Assembly: GCA_024760905.1 (NCBI GenBank)
Contig: CM045729.1
Location: forward strand, 7,135,163 to 7,199,162
DNA from: Plotosus lineatus
Taxonomy: Eukaryota > Chordata > Actinopteri > Siluriformes > Plotosidae
Length of the DNA stretch: 64,000 nt
Direction: 5' to 3'
The notes beneath the pieces were generated by a model. It had not been told where the DNA came from, searched no databases, and worked only from the letters and a program-made list of their open reading frames with translations. The first letter of the stretch is position 1, and the number at the start of each line of letters is the position of its first letter. A program made the translations under genes and the position numbers. Shown here in pieces: positions 42,028-52,944 of this stretch.

Positions 42028-42655
42028 TACTTAACCATATTCAGGCCACAGAGAGGCTAAAGTGTATCTCAGCCAACAATGTTCAAAGGCATGATAAATC
42101 CTGAATGGCTTACCAGACCATTGCAGGGCCAACATACACACACAACCATTCACACCAAGGAGTAACGTGGAACATGTAAATAATGTAACGTGCATGTGTT
42201 TGAGGGCAGGGGTGGCCTGGTGGTAAGGTGCTGGGTCACTGATCCTAAGGTTGTAGGTTTAAACCCCACTCTCCACAGGATGCCACTGTCCCCCACCAGT
42301 CCAGTTAACTTTGTTATCAAAGGCCCGCCATGTCTCTCACTGTCTGTGGTGGGAGGTTCATGTAAAGGAACCATTACTGACTTTTATCAAGAGGAGCTGG
42401 AGAGGCATCAGAGTGTTCCTGCCCTGCGATGGCCTGGCGAGCCATCCAGGGTGTACTCCGCCCTGACCCGGAGTTGGCTGAGATGGGCACCAGCCTCCCC
42501 GTGACCCTAATTACAATGAGGCAATTTAGAAAATGAATGAACGTTAAAAAAAAAACTGAAATCCCCAGATGAAACCTACGATGGGAGAATATGCAGGGTC
42601 CACACAGACACACCCTTTTCAAGCCCAGAATTCAAATCCATGACCTTCATTTTAT
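42028..42655 (-). repeat. SINE-A interrupted by SINE-B
   Basis: Left part 42028-42206 and right part 42541-42655 ('gaaacctacgatgggagaat', 'attcaaatccatgacct') are one SINE-A split by a plus-strand SINE-B. Confidence 0.78.
42207..42540 (+). repeat. SINE-B nested in SINE-A
   Basis: Head 'gggcaggggtggcctggtgg', 'ctgcgatggcctggcgagcc', tail 'gaaaatgaatgaacg'. Full length. Confidence 0.92.
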
Positions 42656-42667
42656 TTAATTATTTAT

Positions 42668-43018
42668 TTATTCATTCATTTTCTGAACCGCTTAATTCTA
42701 ATTAGGGCCACGGAAAGGCTGGCGACCAGCTCAGCTGACTTCTGGGCGAAGACGGGATATACCCTGGACAACTCACCAGGCCATCGCATGAGACACACTC
42801 ACACAAACGATCATGCTCACATTCACACTGAGGGGCAATTTGGAACAGCCAATTAATCTACGGTGCATGTTTTTGGACAGTGGAAGGAAAACCGGAGTAC
42901 CAGGAGGAAACCCTCCTGCAAGCACGGGGAAAACATGCAAACTCCTGAGCTGGGAATCGAACCCAAGATCTTCTTGCTGTGAGACGGATGTGCTAACAAC
43001 TACGCCGTCGTGCCGCTT
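42668..43018 (-). repeat. SINE-A, full length
   Basis: 'cattttctgaaccgcttaat' at the left; reversed B box 'gggaatcgaacccaag' and 'acgccgtcgtgccgc' at the right. Confidence 0.92.
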
Positions 43019-43054
43019 TTATTTATTTATGTATTCATTATTTCTCCACTTAAG

Positions 43055-43300
43055 TACACTCTATGCACAAACACTGCTCCTCTGCATTGAGAGACCTGAT
43101 TAAAATTCTTCCCGGACACCTCACTGTTGTGGTGTTTTTCTCTTGTCCAAGACTCCTGTGGTCATCCCAGAACACGCTGGTGGAACTTGTCTCTCGCCTT
43201 GTCCAGGAAAGTATCAGTGTGGGTGGAGAGTGGGACATCTGGACCTCACTGCTTAGGCTGCTGCCCCCATGACTTGACCCCGAAACACGTGAAAGAAGAT
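43055..43300 (+). mobile_element. LINE 3' end fragment, 'LLPPRP' family
   Basis: Frames read 'RDLIKILPGHLTVVVFFSC', 'NTLVELVSRLVQESISVGGE' and '[10 protein letters not shown]' plus stop, the C-terminus of the same LINE family as 37855. Confidence 0.7.
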
Positions 43301-43304
43301 GAAG

Positions 43305-43435
43305 ATCCACTCATTTATTTTCTGAACCGCTTAGTCCTAAATAGGGTCATGGGGAGGCTGACACTCATCTCAGCCGACTCGGTCTAAGGGCGAAGTACAC
43401 CCTGGACAGCTCACCAGGCCATCGCAGGGCAGAAG
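43305..43435 (-). repeat. SINE tail fragment
   Basis: 'ctcatttattttctgaaccg' to 'ccatcgcagggcagaag'. Confidence 0.85.
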
Positions 43436-43479
43436 ATGAAGATATATATTATTTTCTTGCCACGTATGGAAAATTTCTC

Positions 43480-43625
43480 TCTGCATTTATAACCCATCCA
43501 ACGTGAGGACACCTACACTTTAACAGTAAGTGTACAGCCAGAAGTAATGGGCCTGGTCAGGGAATCAAACCAGCAAATTCTCCATCCCAAACCAGTTTCT
43601 CTAACCATTAGACCAGGGCTGCCCA
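43480..43625 (-). repeat. SINE-D fragment
   Basis: Right end 'ctctaaccattagaccaggg' is the reverse of a tRNA-like A-box region; 'gggaatcaaaccagcaa' is the reversed B box. Related to 47768-47992. Confidence 0.7.
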
Positions 43626-44034
43626 GTTCTTGCAGTGACCCTCACCATTAGCACCACCATGCCACCCTGAGGAACATATTATTTCACAATAGTGCCCAAC
43701 TTGCTCACATTTACAGCACCATTTATTACAGAGCCACTCACCACATATTGATTTAAATAACAACATTATTGATTTATAAAGGATTGTAGAGCTTCCGATG
43801 ATGGTGTGGTACCAAACAACAGGCTGCCATACTTATCAAAACATAGCAATAACAGTCCATCATAATAGCGAATAAACCACAGAACAATCAGTATAGAGTG
43901 GTCAATTCACTCATGTACAAAATGACTATGACCCAAGTGTGAGGTCTGTAAAAAAAAACCCCCAAGGGCTGAGATTTTTCTGTACAAACCAGATTAATAA
44001 GCAGGTTTAGTCACTTACTATTCTGCTTCTGAAA
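43626..44034. other. Unique sequence
   Basis: Nothing recognised. Confidence 0.4.
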
Positions 44035-44155
44035 GGATCTTCTTCATCTTCCTCCGCTTAATTCGGGGTCGGGTCATGGGGCAGCAGCCTAAGCAATGAG
44101 GTCCAGATGTCCCTCTCCCCAGCTCTTCTGGGGGGGGGGGGGCACAAGATGTCTT
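44035..44155 (-). mobile_element. LINE 3' end fragment, 'LLPPRP' family
   Basis: Shares 'agcagcctaa.cagtgaggt' and 'ctctccccag' with 62350-62400. Very short, with a poly(G) run at 44129-44141. Confidence 0.6.
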
Positions 44156-44175
44156 CAATTATTATATTATATTAT

Positions 44176-44437
<262 letters not shown>

Positions 44438-44797
44438 TAGTGGTACCTCACCTTACAAAATTTATCCACTCCAGCGCCTTTTTCATAACCTCCATTTTTC
44501 GTAAGTTGAACTGCATTTTACTTGCAGAACGCGTGATTCATTCCAAGGCTCCCAATACTACCATGTAAACCCTTTAAAAATTATAAAAGTATACCAATTT
44601 TGTATGAAATATGTGTTAAAAGTCAAAGAAAATTATTTAAAAAAATTTTCATCTTTCAAACCACCCATGCGACGCTTTAAAGTCCGGGGGTTGCAGGTCC
44701 GAAGAACCCTCACCCCCACCCTCCTTCACGAGGTCCTTAAATATGGCAGTTGCTCTTTCCGAAATAATCAACTCCGTCACTGTATCTGTCACTGTAT

Positions 44798-45025
44798 CTA
44801 TGCTTTTAAGGCCTCCTTCTGCTTCAATATCGTCCCGATTGTAGAGGTGTTTTGGCCATACTCCTTTGCAATATCACTCAACCGCATCCCACTTTCATAT
44901 TTTTTTATCATCTCCTGTTTTACTTTTATTGATAACGGAGCCCGCTTCTTCTTTTCAGTCTCACCAGGAATCATTTTCTTGGGGCTCATGATGAATAACG
45001 AAAAATAATGCTGCATTGAGCACAC
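44798..45025 (-). pseudogene. Tigger transposase N-terminus with CENP-B-type helix-turn-helix
   Basis: 75 residues. After MSPKK there is 'KKKRAPLSIKVKQEMIKKYE' and 'MRLSDIAKEYGQNTSTIGTI', the CENP-B/pogo DNA-binding fold. The native start is probably the ATG of MSPKK at 44989-44987, not the upstream methionine. It stops after ALKA; the second HTH survives only as a frame-shifted scrap and the DDE domain is gone. The HTH itself has no visible lesion. The family binds terminal inverted repeats, and related domains have been reused as host DNA-binding proteins. Confidence 0.75.
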
Positions 45026-45159
45026 TCAAAAAACTCACGAAACTCAAGAACCAACAGTACAACTCTTCTTCACATGTGTGTCAAACAATGGGTCAAAGGC
45101 ACACGCAAAGCATTATGGGTACAGTACTGTATTATGGAGATTCAGCTCCCTCCTAGCCA

Positions 45160-45247
45160 ATGGGAGGCCAGCGGGGCAGGGTGTTGGGAGACAACCAATA
45201 TATATATATTGGTTGTCTCCCAACACCCTGCCCCGCTGGCCTCCCAT
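45160..45247. repeat. Perfect 88-bp palindrome
   Basis: 44-base arms with no spacer, centred between 45203 and 45204, checked base by base. The arms contain the Tigger promoter-like block (CCAGCGGGGCAGGG) and the centre is TATATATA. Confidence 0.97.
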
Positions 45248-45281
45248 ATATATATACACACACCTTTGGTAGCATCACAAC

Positions 45282-45545
45282 TTCTAACAAGATCACAGGG
45301 AGGCCACTACAGGTCCAACACACACAACCATTCACACTCATATCCACACCTAGGGGCAATCTAGAATAGCCAGTTATCTTAATAACTATGTGGTTGAACT
45401 GTGGAGGAAAACTGGAGTACTCGGAGAAAACCCACGCAAGCACAGAGAGAACATGAAAACTTCATCTTGAAACATCCTCACTAAGCCCAGGACTTGAACC
45501 CAAGACCTTCTCACTGAAGGACAGACATGCTAGCAACCATGATAT
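45282..45545 (-). repeat. SINE-A
   Basis: 'cacacctaggggcaatctag', 'ggaggaaaactggagtactc', reversed B box 'ggacttgaacccaag'. Confidence 0.86.
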
Positions 45546-45897
45546 GCTGGATCATACTCAAGTCAGAATGGGGATTAGTGTAAACATACAGTGTCTACAC
45601 CTACAGTCCACATCAGCTTTCCATCTTTACACAAACCTCCCTTCCTGTTTGATCCAGCAGTACCAAACATCTCTTCTTCTCCCAATAGTGACTCATACTG
45701 CAGTTTATTAGAGAAATGGCATATTGATTCCTCCCAACCTTTCAACACACAGCCGATTTAATTACAAAGGCTTCGCTAAAAGGACAGAATCTGAAATAAT
45801 GCACAAGAATAAGAGCGGCCATCAATATCAGGACTGCTTTAACTGGACAAGATATTATAACCAAATTGCTCATGGTTGTTTTTTAATACTAAGCATT
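45546..45897. other. Unique sequence
   Basis: Nothing recognised. Confidence 0.45.
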
Positions 45898-46135
45898 GGG
45901 GCGTGACGGTGATGAAGTGATTAGCATGTCTGTCTCACAGCCAGAAGGTCCTGGGTTTAAGTCCGGTGCGTTAGAGTTTCTATATGGAATGTTCACGTCA
46001 CCCGTATTCTTGTGTGGGTTTGCCTTGCTGTAGTGAGGTGTAATTGCACCCTGCCTACACCCAGTATCGAATGAGACAAGCTCCAGCCTCATTGTGACCC
46101 TAGTAGGCTTATCAAATAATTGAGTGAGTGTGAAA
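45898..46135 (+). repeat. SINE-A with central deletion
   Basis: 'gggcgtgacggtgatgaagt', B box 'gggtttaagtccgg', then 'ctccagcctcattgtgaccc'. Confidence 0.82.
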
Positions 46136-46529
46136 ATGGGCATTGATGTGTTAAGTGAATATGGAATGAACAACTATGAAAAACAACAACACAGAGAACA
46201 CAGATTGAACTACATGAGCATGTGATGCACTGTGAAATGTTTACAATGAAGCCATTATTAAAAAATGATGCTCCCCATCACCATTATAGCTACCAAGTAC
46301 TGCCTTCCTATCCCATGATTATCACCACCAACCAGGGAGGGGCCTAAGCAAAAATGTGGCCCCTCTGTGACACATTATTCTGCTTCCCCCATCTTTATGA
46401 ACTGCTGCACATGCGCGTTCAGGGATGGCTGAATATGCCCAGAGAGAACATACTAGCAACAAATATTTGGGTTTGAAAGCTATTTGTGGGGAAATTTTCT
46501 GAGTTATATCTTGAAGTAGATCACTTTCA
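46136..46529. other. Unique sequence
   Basis: Nothing recognised. Confidence 0.45.
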
Positions 46530-46884
46530 TCATCATTTGCCAAACTTCTTAGTCATTTAAGGGTCACGAGGAGGCTCTAAGTATCTTAGTCAACACTGGG
46601 TGGAGGCATGGTACATCCTGAACAGCTCACCAGACCATTGCAGGGAAAACACACAAACAGCGATTCACACTCACATCCATACCCAGAGTTCATCCGGAAC
46701 AGCTAGTTAGCCTAATGTGCATGTTTTCTGGACTATAGGAAGAAACTGGAGTACCCGGAGTAAACCCACATAAGCATGGAGAGAACATGCAAACTACACA
46801 CAGAAACACTCATGCTGACCATTGGAATCGAACCCAGGACCTTCTCTCTGTGAGTGCTCACCAGTACGCCACCATGCCACCCTC
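46530..46884 (-). repeat. SINE-A, full length
   Basis: 'tcttagtcatttaagggtca' at the left; reversed B box 'ggaatcgaacccagg' and 'tacgccaccatgccaccc' at the right. Confidence 0.9.
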
Positions 46885-46906
46885 CACTCTCCTTTTCTAT
46901 GATGTA

Positions 46907-47165
46907 ATGTAATTTCCGGACTATTGATTGCACCTGAATATAAACCGTGCCAATGAAATTTAAAAACAAAAAAAAGAATTTGTACACATATAGGCTGCAC
47001 CTCTTTACAAGCCACAGGTGCCTGTCTTGCTCTTGCGCTTCCTGCCAGAGCGCCCCCTGGAGGTCGTTAGCCCGTAAAAAATCTATAGATTAGATGCATC
47101 GTTGTTTAAGCCGCAGGGTTCAAATCGTGTGGACAAAGTATCGTCTTAAAATCCAGAAATTACTG
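46907..47165. mobile_element. 259-bp DNA MITE with 'gtaatttccgga' termini
   Basis: Left 'gtaatttccgga' (46909-46920) and right 'tccagaaattac' (47152-47163) are inverted repeats with one mismatch. Internal 'gctgcacctctttacaagcc' and 'aagccgcaggg' mark a dispersed fish repeat family of superfamily unknown to me. No ORF. Confidence 0.65.
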
Positions 47166-47767
47166 TATATACCGTGTATTCACCACGTGCATTGACCTTT
47201 TATGGTATAAATCCTTTTACTGTACCATTATTAATTAATTAGTGCGAACCTGCCATCTTCTTTCTGCATAACAGAAGAACCTTAGAGTTAAAGCGCTTTC
47301 CAGAAATCACTGCTGCTAGCATTTTAGCTAAATGTATCACGCTATGACCCAACACACGCTACATTCTAATCTCTAATCTCCACATTAATTGCCATCCACC
47401 TTTACGTTTGGGTTTTGATGAATCATCCGATTTTGCATTCAGCGACGGAGGAGATTGAAGCGTGTGATTAGAAAGCCGGTTTGATTCGAATCAACCCGAC
47501 AAGCTCAAGGGAAAACAAGCCATTACAACCAAGCTGTCAAGGAATAATTATAACATGTCAGCAGTAAAATCAGTCAATTACAATCATTCAAACTCGTCAC
47601 CATTCATCTATTCACGAGGAGGTATAAAGTCGTGAGGGGGGGTTGATTCAAGCTGTGATCACACGCCTCTAGAAGAAACTCATTATTTAGTATCTATGGT
47701 AAACTCGGCAATCAGTCAGACTGTGTTTAATTAGCAAATAAGTAGATTAATAAACAAATAAACAAAA
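47166..47767. other. Unique sequence, candidate conserved non-coding element
   Basis: 47360-47660 has no repeat similarity, balanced composition and several homeodomain-type ATTA/TAAT cores. No ORF. Confidence 0.4.
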
Positions 47768-47992
47768 ACAAAGGCAGTCATAGCCTAACGGTTAGAGAAG
47801 TGGCTTTGGGATTGAAAGGTCACTGGTTCGAGTCCTGAACTAGCAGGAACAATGTGTGGTGGTGGTGGTGGGGGAGTGAGCAGAGCCTTCCCTTCCCCCA
47901 CATTTATGGCTGAAGTGCCCTTGAGTAAAGCACTGAACCCTCAGCTGCTCTCTGGGTGCTCCCTGTGTGTGTGTGTGTGTGTGTGTGTGCGT
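47768..47992 (+). repeat. SINE-D with (GT)n
   Basis: tRNA-like head 'ggcagtcatagcctaacggt' and 'tagagaagtggc', B box 'ggttcgagtcctg', then 'cttgagtaaagcactgaacc' and a (GT)n at 47965-47989. Confidence 0.85.
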
Positions 47993-48049
47993 GCACTCAC
48001 TTGGGCTGGATTAAATCCGGAGGAAATAATTTCTCTCGCTGGGATTATT

Positions 48050-48358
48050 TCATCATCCACTCATTTTCTGAACTGTTTAATCCTAATTAGGGTCACGGGG
48101 AGACTGGCATGCATGTCAGCTGACTCTGGGAGCGAGTGCAGAGAACATCATGGACATCTCACCAGGCCATCACAGGGCAGAAACACGCTGACGGCGATGC
48201 GTCTCCTTTTTACAAAAGTCAGAAATGATTCTTTTACATGAACCTCCACCACAGACTGTGAGAGACAGCATGGGCTATTACCCCGTTGACTGTGGGGCTT
48301 GAACCCCCAACCTTAGGATCAGAAATCCAGCACCTCCCCACCGGGTCGCCACTGCCCA
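48050..48358 (-). repeat. SINE-B
   Basis: 'cattttctgaactgtttaat' to 'gggtcgccactgccc', with reversed B box 'ggcttgaaccccc'. Confidence 0.92.
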
Positions 48359-48701
48359 TTGCTGGGATTAATACAGTAGATCAAAAAAAAAAAAAAAAAG
48401 TTAAAACTAAATGCTCCTATTGACCCTTTTAGCCCAACTCTGCCCCCTGCTGCTGATCTGAAGAATTTCAGCATTTTTTTTAGATTGTTGCCTCAAGATC
48501 ACATTGTCATAACACTGGTAAATAATCCTGAGGCTTTTTCCTCTTTATGTTTGTTTAGCTGGATCCTATAACATGACACATTTCTGTGTAGTGCCTGGTC
48601 TTTATCTGGGCTGTTATTAAATTACCTGCTTGTCTCGCCTTGGATAAAAGAGCTCGGGTTGTTTTGTTCCTCTTCTGACATTTCGCCATGGAAACCTGAT
48701 G

Positions 48702-48705
<4 letters not shown>
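48359..48705. other. Unique sequence
   Basis: Contains an A run (48384-48399). Nothing recognised. Confidence 0.4.

Positions 48706-48706
<1 letters not shown>

Positions 48707-48776
<70 letters not shown>
48707..48776. repeat. (GT)n microsatellite
   Basis: 35 GT units. Confidence 0.98.
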
Positions 48777-48777
<1 letters not shown>

Positions 48778-48862
48778 CAGACATTCTCTCAAGTGGAATC
48801 CCAGGCATTGAGTGTGCTACTCTCCAAAACCGAAAACAGACACTTCAATAGACACTTCAATA

Positions 48863-49134
48863 GGCAGCATGGTGGCATCGTTGTTAGTGCATCCACCTCA
48901 CAACGAGAGGGTCCTATGTTCGTGTCTCAGGCTTGGTCGGCTGTTTCTGTGTGAAGTTGACATGTTCTCTGCATGCTTGCATGGGTTTCCTGCTGGTATG
49001 CCGGTTTCCCACGAAATCTAAAAACAAGCCCATCAGGCGAATAAGCGGTTCCTGATTGCCCCTCGGCGTGTATGCTTGAAAGGTTGTTTGTGTGTGTTCA
49101 CCTTGTGATGGACTGGCGAGCTGTTCAGCGTGCA
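48863..49134 (+). repeat. SINE-A
   Basis: 'ggcagcatggtggcatcgtt', 'tgcatgggtttcctgctgg', 'gatggactggcgagctgttc'; the tail is lost. Confidence 0.86.
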
Positions 49135-49487
49135 CAATTTATAGGCATGCAAAACACTTGCATGTAGTTCATACCTCCATGTTTACCTTGTAGAAGTGGA
49201 CTTTGATAAAGTGTCCAAACCAAACCTGCGCTGGACTTTAAAACCAAGCTAAATGCTGACAGACTGATGGATCGGTAGATTTATTTATCATTTGCAGATC
49301 ATTTGATGTGAGTATTTCATCACATGAGCTGTAGGTTACTCTTGCAACTGTTAGTATGAAAGTGGAGGAGCTGATTGGCTGATGTTCCAAGGTGTCCTCG
49401 TGTCTGTCTTCCTTCTGGTTCTCTGTCTTTATTTATGCTGCCATAGTCCGTTATACCAGAGTCCCTGCTTGCCTCAGAAATAATATA
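49135..49487. other. Unique sequence
   Basis: Nothing recognised. Confidence 0.4.
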
Positions 49488-49808
49488 CTCTCATTCATTC
49501 ATTATCTGAACCGCTTAATCCTAATTAGGGTCGCAGGGAGGCTGGCGTCCATCTCAGCCGGCTCTGGGTGAAGGCAGAGTACACCCTGGATGGCTCCCCA
49601 AGTCGCTGACGCTGACGGCTATGCAGCCCCTCTTTACCAAAGTCAGCAATGGTTCTTTTACATGAACCTCACACCATATACAGTGAGAGACACTTTGATA
49701 ACCCAGTTAGCTGCACTGGGGGGGACAGTGACAACCCATTGAGAGTGGGGCTTGAACCCCCAACCTTGGGATCAGTGACCAGCACCTTAACCCCAGGCCA
49801 CCACTGCA
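49488..49808 (-). repeat. SINE-B
   Basis: 'tcattatctgaaccgcttaa' to 'aggccaccactgcac'. Confidence 0.92.
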
Positions 49809-49836
49809 CTAATATACTCTCTTCTTTTACCGTCAC

Positions 49837-50195
49837 ACTGTTATAATCACGGGCAGTGGTGGTCTAGTGGTATAAGGCGACGGATTGCTGATCCAAAGGT
49901 TGGGGGGTTCGAGTCCCACTCTCCACAAGGTTGTCACTGTCCTCCCAGTGCAGCTAACTGGGTTATCAAAGGCCGGCCATGTCTCTCACTATCTATGGTG
50001 TAAAAGAACCATTGCTGGCTTTCGACAAGAGTAGGCTGCAAAGCCGTCAGCGTGTTTCCGCCCTGCGATGGCCTGGCGAGCTGTCCAGGGTGTACTCTGC
50101 CCTCGCCCTGAGTTGGCTGGGATGGGCACCAGCCTCCCCGTGACCCTAATTAGGATGAAGCAGTTCCAGAAAATGAACTGAACTGTTATAATCAC
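49837..50195 (+). repeat. SINE-B, intact, with 14-bp target duplication
   Basis: The body 49851-50181 (331 bp) begins 'gggcagtggtggtctagtgg' with A box near 49859 and consensus B box GGTTCGAGTCC at 49906-49916, and ends 'agaaaatgaactga'. Flanked by actgttataatcac at 49837-49850 and 50182-50195. It is the best-preserved SINE-B here. Confidence 0.94.
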
Positions 50196-50210
50196 CCCCC
50201 CCCCCCCCCC
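50194..50210. repeat. Poly(C) run
   Basis: About 17 C residues directly after the SINE-B target duplication. Confidence 0.95.
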
Positions 50211-50689
50211 AATTCTGTCTCTCACTCACTATCTCAGTGTTTTTGCTGAGGTACACATGCTTCTTCTGGGATGATGGTGATCCTGTTCCTCTTGATTTTT
50301 CTGCTTTCTAAGTAGTGTGGCTGTCCTGTTGTGCTTCTGCTGGCTGGAGTTGGACCTGCATGAGAAGCATGAAAAGGCTTTAGTCGTCCAAAAACAGCAC
50401 TAAAGCAAGAGCGATGATTACATAGGCAATGACTGGTCCTTAATTTTAACTCATTCATGCATGCGCATGCAGGGATGAATTATTGTGAATAGGCACTTTA
50501 TAGTCCAATTGAATTTTTTTGTCGCCCGCTCGAACCGCTGCCATTTATCATCTGCATCACACAGAATCCTATACTTGAAGCATGAATGAGTTTCACTCAT
50601 AGAGCATTTGATTAAAGTATGTGCTCTGGACAAATAAATTATTGATAAAGATAAATATTGAGCTGATTGTGTACACTCCACACATGTGA
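50211..50689. other. Unique sequence
   Basis: Nothing recognised. Confidence 0.45.
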
Positions 50690-50822
50690 ACAGGAAAAGA
50701 ACCTCATCCCAGCTGTGAAGTATCATTGGTGAAATGTTATGACTTGGGGCTGCTTCGCCTCATTACGGACCGGACAACTTACACTAAGCATCATATCAAA
50801 AAGTGATTAAAGACAATGTGAA
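50690..50822 (+). pseudogene. Tc1 transposase scrap
   Basis: 'NLIPAVKYHW' then 'NVMTWGCFASLRTGQLTLSI' corresponds to the segment of Tc1 transposase before the second catalytic D (compare TMKHGRGCIMVWGCFAASG at 23420-23475). Flanking parts are lost to SINE-B. Confidence 0.65.
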
Positions 50823-51142
50823 GAGTATTGGTTACCGATCCCAAAGTCGAAAGTTCAAGCCCCACTATCACCGGGTTGTCACTGCTGCCACCCCCCGGTG
50901 CAGCCAAGTGGGTTATCAAAGGCCGGCCGTGTCTCTCAATGTCTGTGGTGGGAGGTTCATGTCAAAGAACCATTGCTGACTTTCATAAAGAGGAGCTGCA
51001 TAGCATAGCCGTCAGCGTGTTTCTGCCCTGTGATGGCCTGGTGAGCTTTCAGCCAGAGTCGGTTGAGATGGGCACTAGCCTCCCCATGACCCTACTTAGG
51101 ATTAAGTGGTTCAGAAAATGAATGAATGATTGAATGAATGAA
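50823..51142 (+). repeat. SINE-B, head truncated
   Basis: 'gttaccgatcccaaagtcga', B-box-like 'aagttcaagcccc', tail 'aggattaagtggttcagaaa'. Confidence 0.9.
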
Positions 51143-51147
51143 TTATA

Positions 51148-51478
51148 AGGTGGCATGGTGGTGCAGTAGTTAGCACGTCTGCCTCAGAGCAAGATGGTTT
51201 TGGGTTCAAGTCTCGGGCTCACATCTTCCTGTGTTTGTGTAGGTTCTTTCTGGGTACACGGGTTTCCTCCTATACGCCAAAGACATGGAAATTACACTTC
51301 ATAACTGGCTGCACCAAATCTCCCACTAAGTTTGAGTGTATAAATGATTGTGGTTATGTGCTGCCCTGTGATGGACTGGCGAAGTTTTCAGGGGTTAGTG
51401 TTGTTCGCCCAGTGTTGGCTGAGATAGGCTCCAGATTGCCTACAGCCCTAGCTGGATTAAAAGGTTTGAGAATTTTCT
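51148..51478 (+). repeat. SINE-A
   Basis: 'ggtggcatggtggtgcagta', B box 'gggttcaagtctcggg', 'gagataggctccagattgcc'. Confidence 0.88.
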
Positions 51479-52320
51479 TGAGGTTTTGCACTAAAGGGTG
51501 AAATGTTTATATTACGGATGTATTTTGTGGGACCAGCAACAAGTACACAAATAACGTGTCTCATTGTGTGTCATGGTCACAGTGGGTCTTTTTATCGGGT
51601 CAACATCTATAAAAAGAAGTCAACAAATGATGTACCGCTTTATAAGTGTATACCCTACACACTTTAGTGCACTGAAAAAAAGAATAAAAGTTATTCTTGA
51701 CTTTATAATGACATTGCAGATTCTCCGTTCTGCTCCACAGCGTCCTCCTCGTCGAGTCACCGGTCGTTACCAGGCGGTTTGAACGGGGCTCATGTGAGCA
51801 AGTAGAAGTAATAAAGGCTCCACCTTCGATCGAGCTACAATAAGACGTCCTGTTCGCCATATGAAACTGCACAAACTCTCAAATCCCCCATGATGCCTCA
51901 GTTTGTTGACTGAAGCAGGAGTCCAGAGGAGACGCGGGCCGTCTCCTGCCAGCCGCTCTTATCGGGCCCATACAGCGGCGTCTGTTCGGGGCGCTATCCA
52001 AACACAATTCATCACAGCACAGGGCCGCGTCCCCGCACGGCGTCGGGAGGAAAATCACCGTCCAGAGGGAATGAAGGTCCATTTAAACCTCAGTGATTGA
52101 ATTGTCTGATTTAAGTGTTTCTGTCTCTGGGAGGATCAGAGGCATAAACATGGCTGGAATCTCTCGCTCTGTCCCCGAGGCATCAAACTCTGCCGCTACT
52201 ACTCATCTCTAACGCTGCGCAGGAGCACAAACACCCGGAACATGATTCTGTGGGAGAGATTTTAAAACCATGGAAAGGATCTGACTTCCACATTGATGTA
52301 CTTGATTGGACCAAGAAGGT
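51479..52320. other. Unique sequence with a GC-rich island
   Basis: 51890-52080 is clearly GC-richer than its surroundings and non-repetitive, with open frames on both strands (65-67 codons) but no recognised domain. Could be a conserved regulatory element or a non-coding first exon. Confidence 0.4.
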
Positions 52321-52346
52321 TAAAAAAAAAAAAAAAAAAAAAAAAA
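52321..52346. repeat. Poly(A) run
   Basis: About 25 A residues. Confidence 0.95.
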
Positions 52347-52504
52347 GAAAATTAAAAATATATACAATAATAACTAAGATTTAAATACACAAAAGAGCAT
52401 TTAAAGAATATTTTACATTGCGGTGGAAAAGTGCAGTGGAAAACATTAATTTTGAATAAAATAAATTACACACAGCGGAGAATAATTCATCCAATGCTTC
52501 ATTT

Positions 52505-52612
52505 TGTAAGGCTCTTTATTTTAAATTGGATCGCAGGGAGGTTGGCGCCTATCTCAGCCGACTCGGGGCGATGGTAGGGTACACTCTGGACAGCTTATTA
52601 GGCCATCACAGC
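52505..52612 (-). repeat. SINE tail fragment
   Basis: 'gatcgcagggaggttggcgc' and 'gtacactctggacagct'. Confidence 0.8.
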
Positions 52613-52797
52613 ATTTTATTAAAGCTTAATTTTTTAAAAAACAAAAAATGAAAATTCTCAAGCAAAATAAATACAATAATAAAAGATAAACATGAAATTA
52701 AATTTATAGAAATCGCTTAATATTGTTATGATTTATGACTGCTAAAATCTTTGAGAATATTAAATACAGATATTGATATTTTCACTTTAAAGAACAA

Positions 52798-52798
<1 letters not shown>

Positions 52799-52864
<66 letters not shown>

Positions 52865-52907
52865 ATGAGTGTGTAGGTGTATAGGTGTGTGTGTGTGTGC
52901 GCGCATC

Positions 52908-52935
<28 letters not shown>
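52799..52935. repeat. Compound (GT)n microsatellite
   Basis: (GT)n 52799-52860, a GTAT/GTAG interlude, then (GT)n to 52935 and GTGG units. Confidence 0.97.
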
Positions 52936-52943
<8 letters not shown>

Positions 52944-52944
52944 G

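Larger units (their letters stand above)
44438..45247 (-). mobile_element. Tigger-like element with transposase N-terminus, right end replaced by a palindrome
   Basis: The left terminus 'tagtggtacctcaccttac' at 44438 matches the inverted repeats of 19846-20367. The minus strand encodes a CENP-B-type HTH (45025-44798) and, in another frame, 'RATAIFKDLVKE' and 'FKASHGWFE' (about 44785-44655). The promoter-like CCAAT/GC block lies at 45150-45200. The far terminal repeat is missing; the block instead folds into a perfect palindrome. Confidence 0.75.

Noticed and set aside
49851..49925. Possible tRNA gene
   Set aside because: A and B boxes are present, but the sequence does not fold into a full cloverleaf by eye and recurs as the head of SINE-B throughout the window.
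51879..52100. Host exon in the GC-rich island
   Set aside because: Frames of 65-67 codons on both strands, no domain, no convincing splice sites; kept only as unique sequence.
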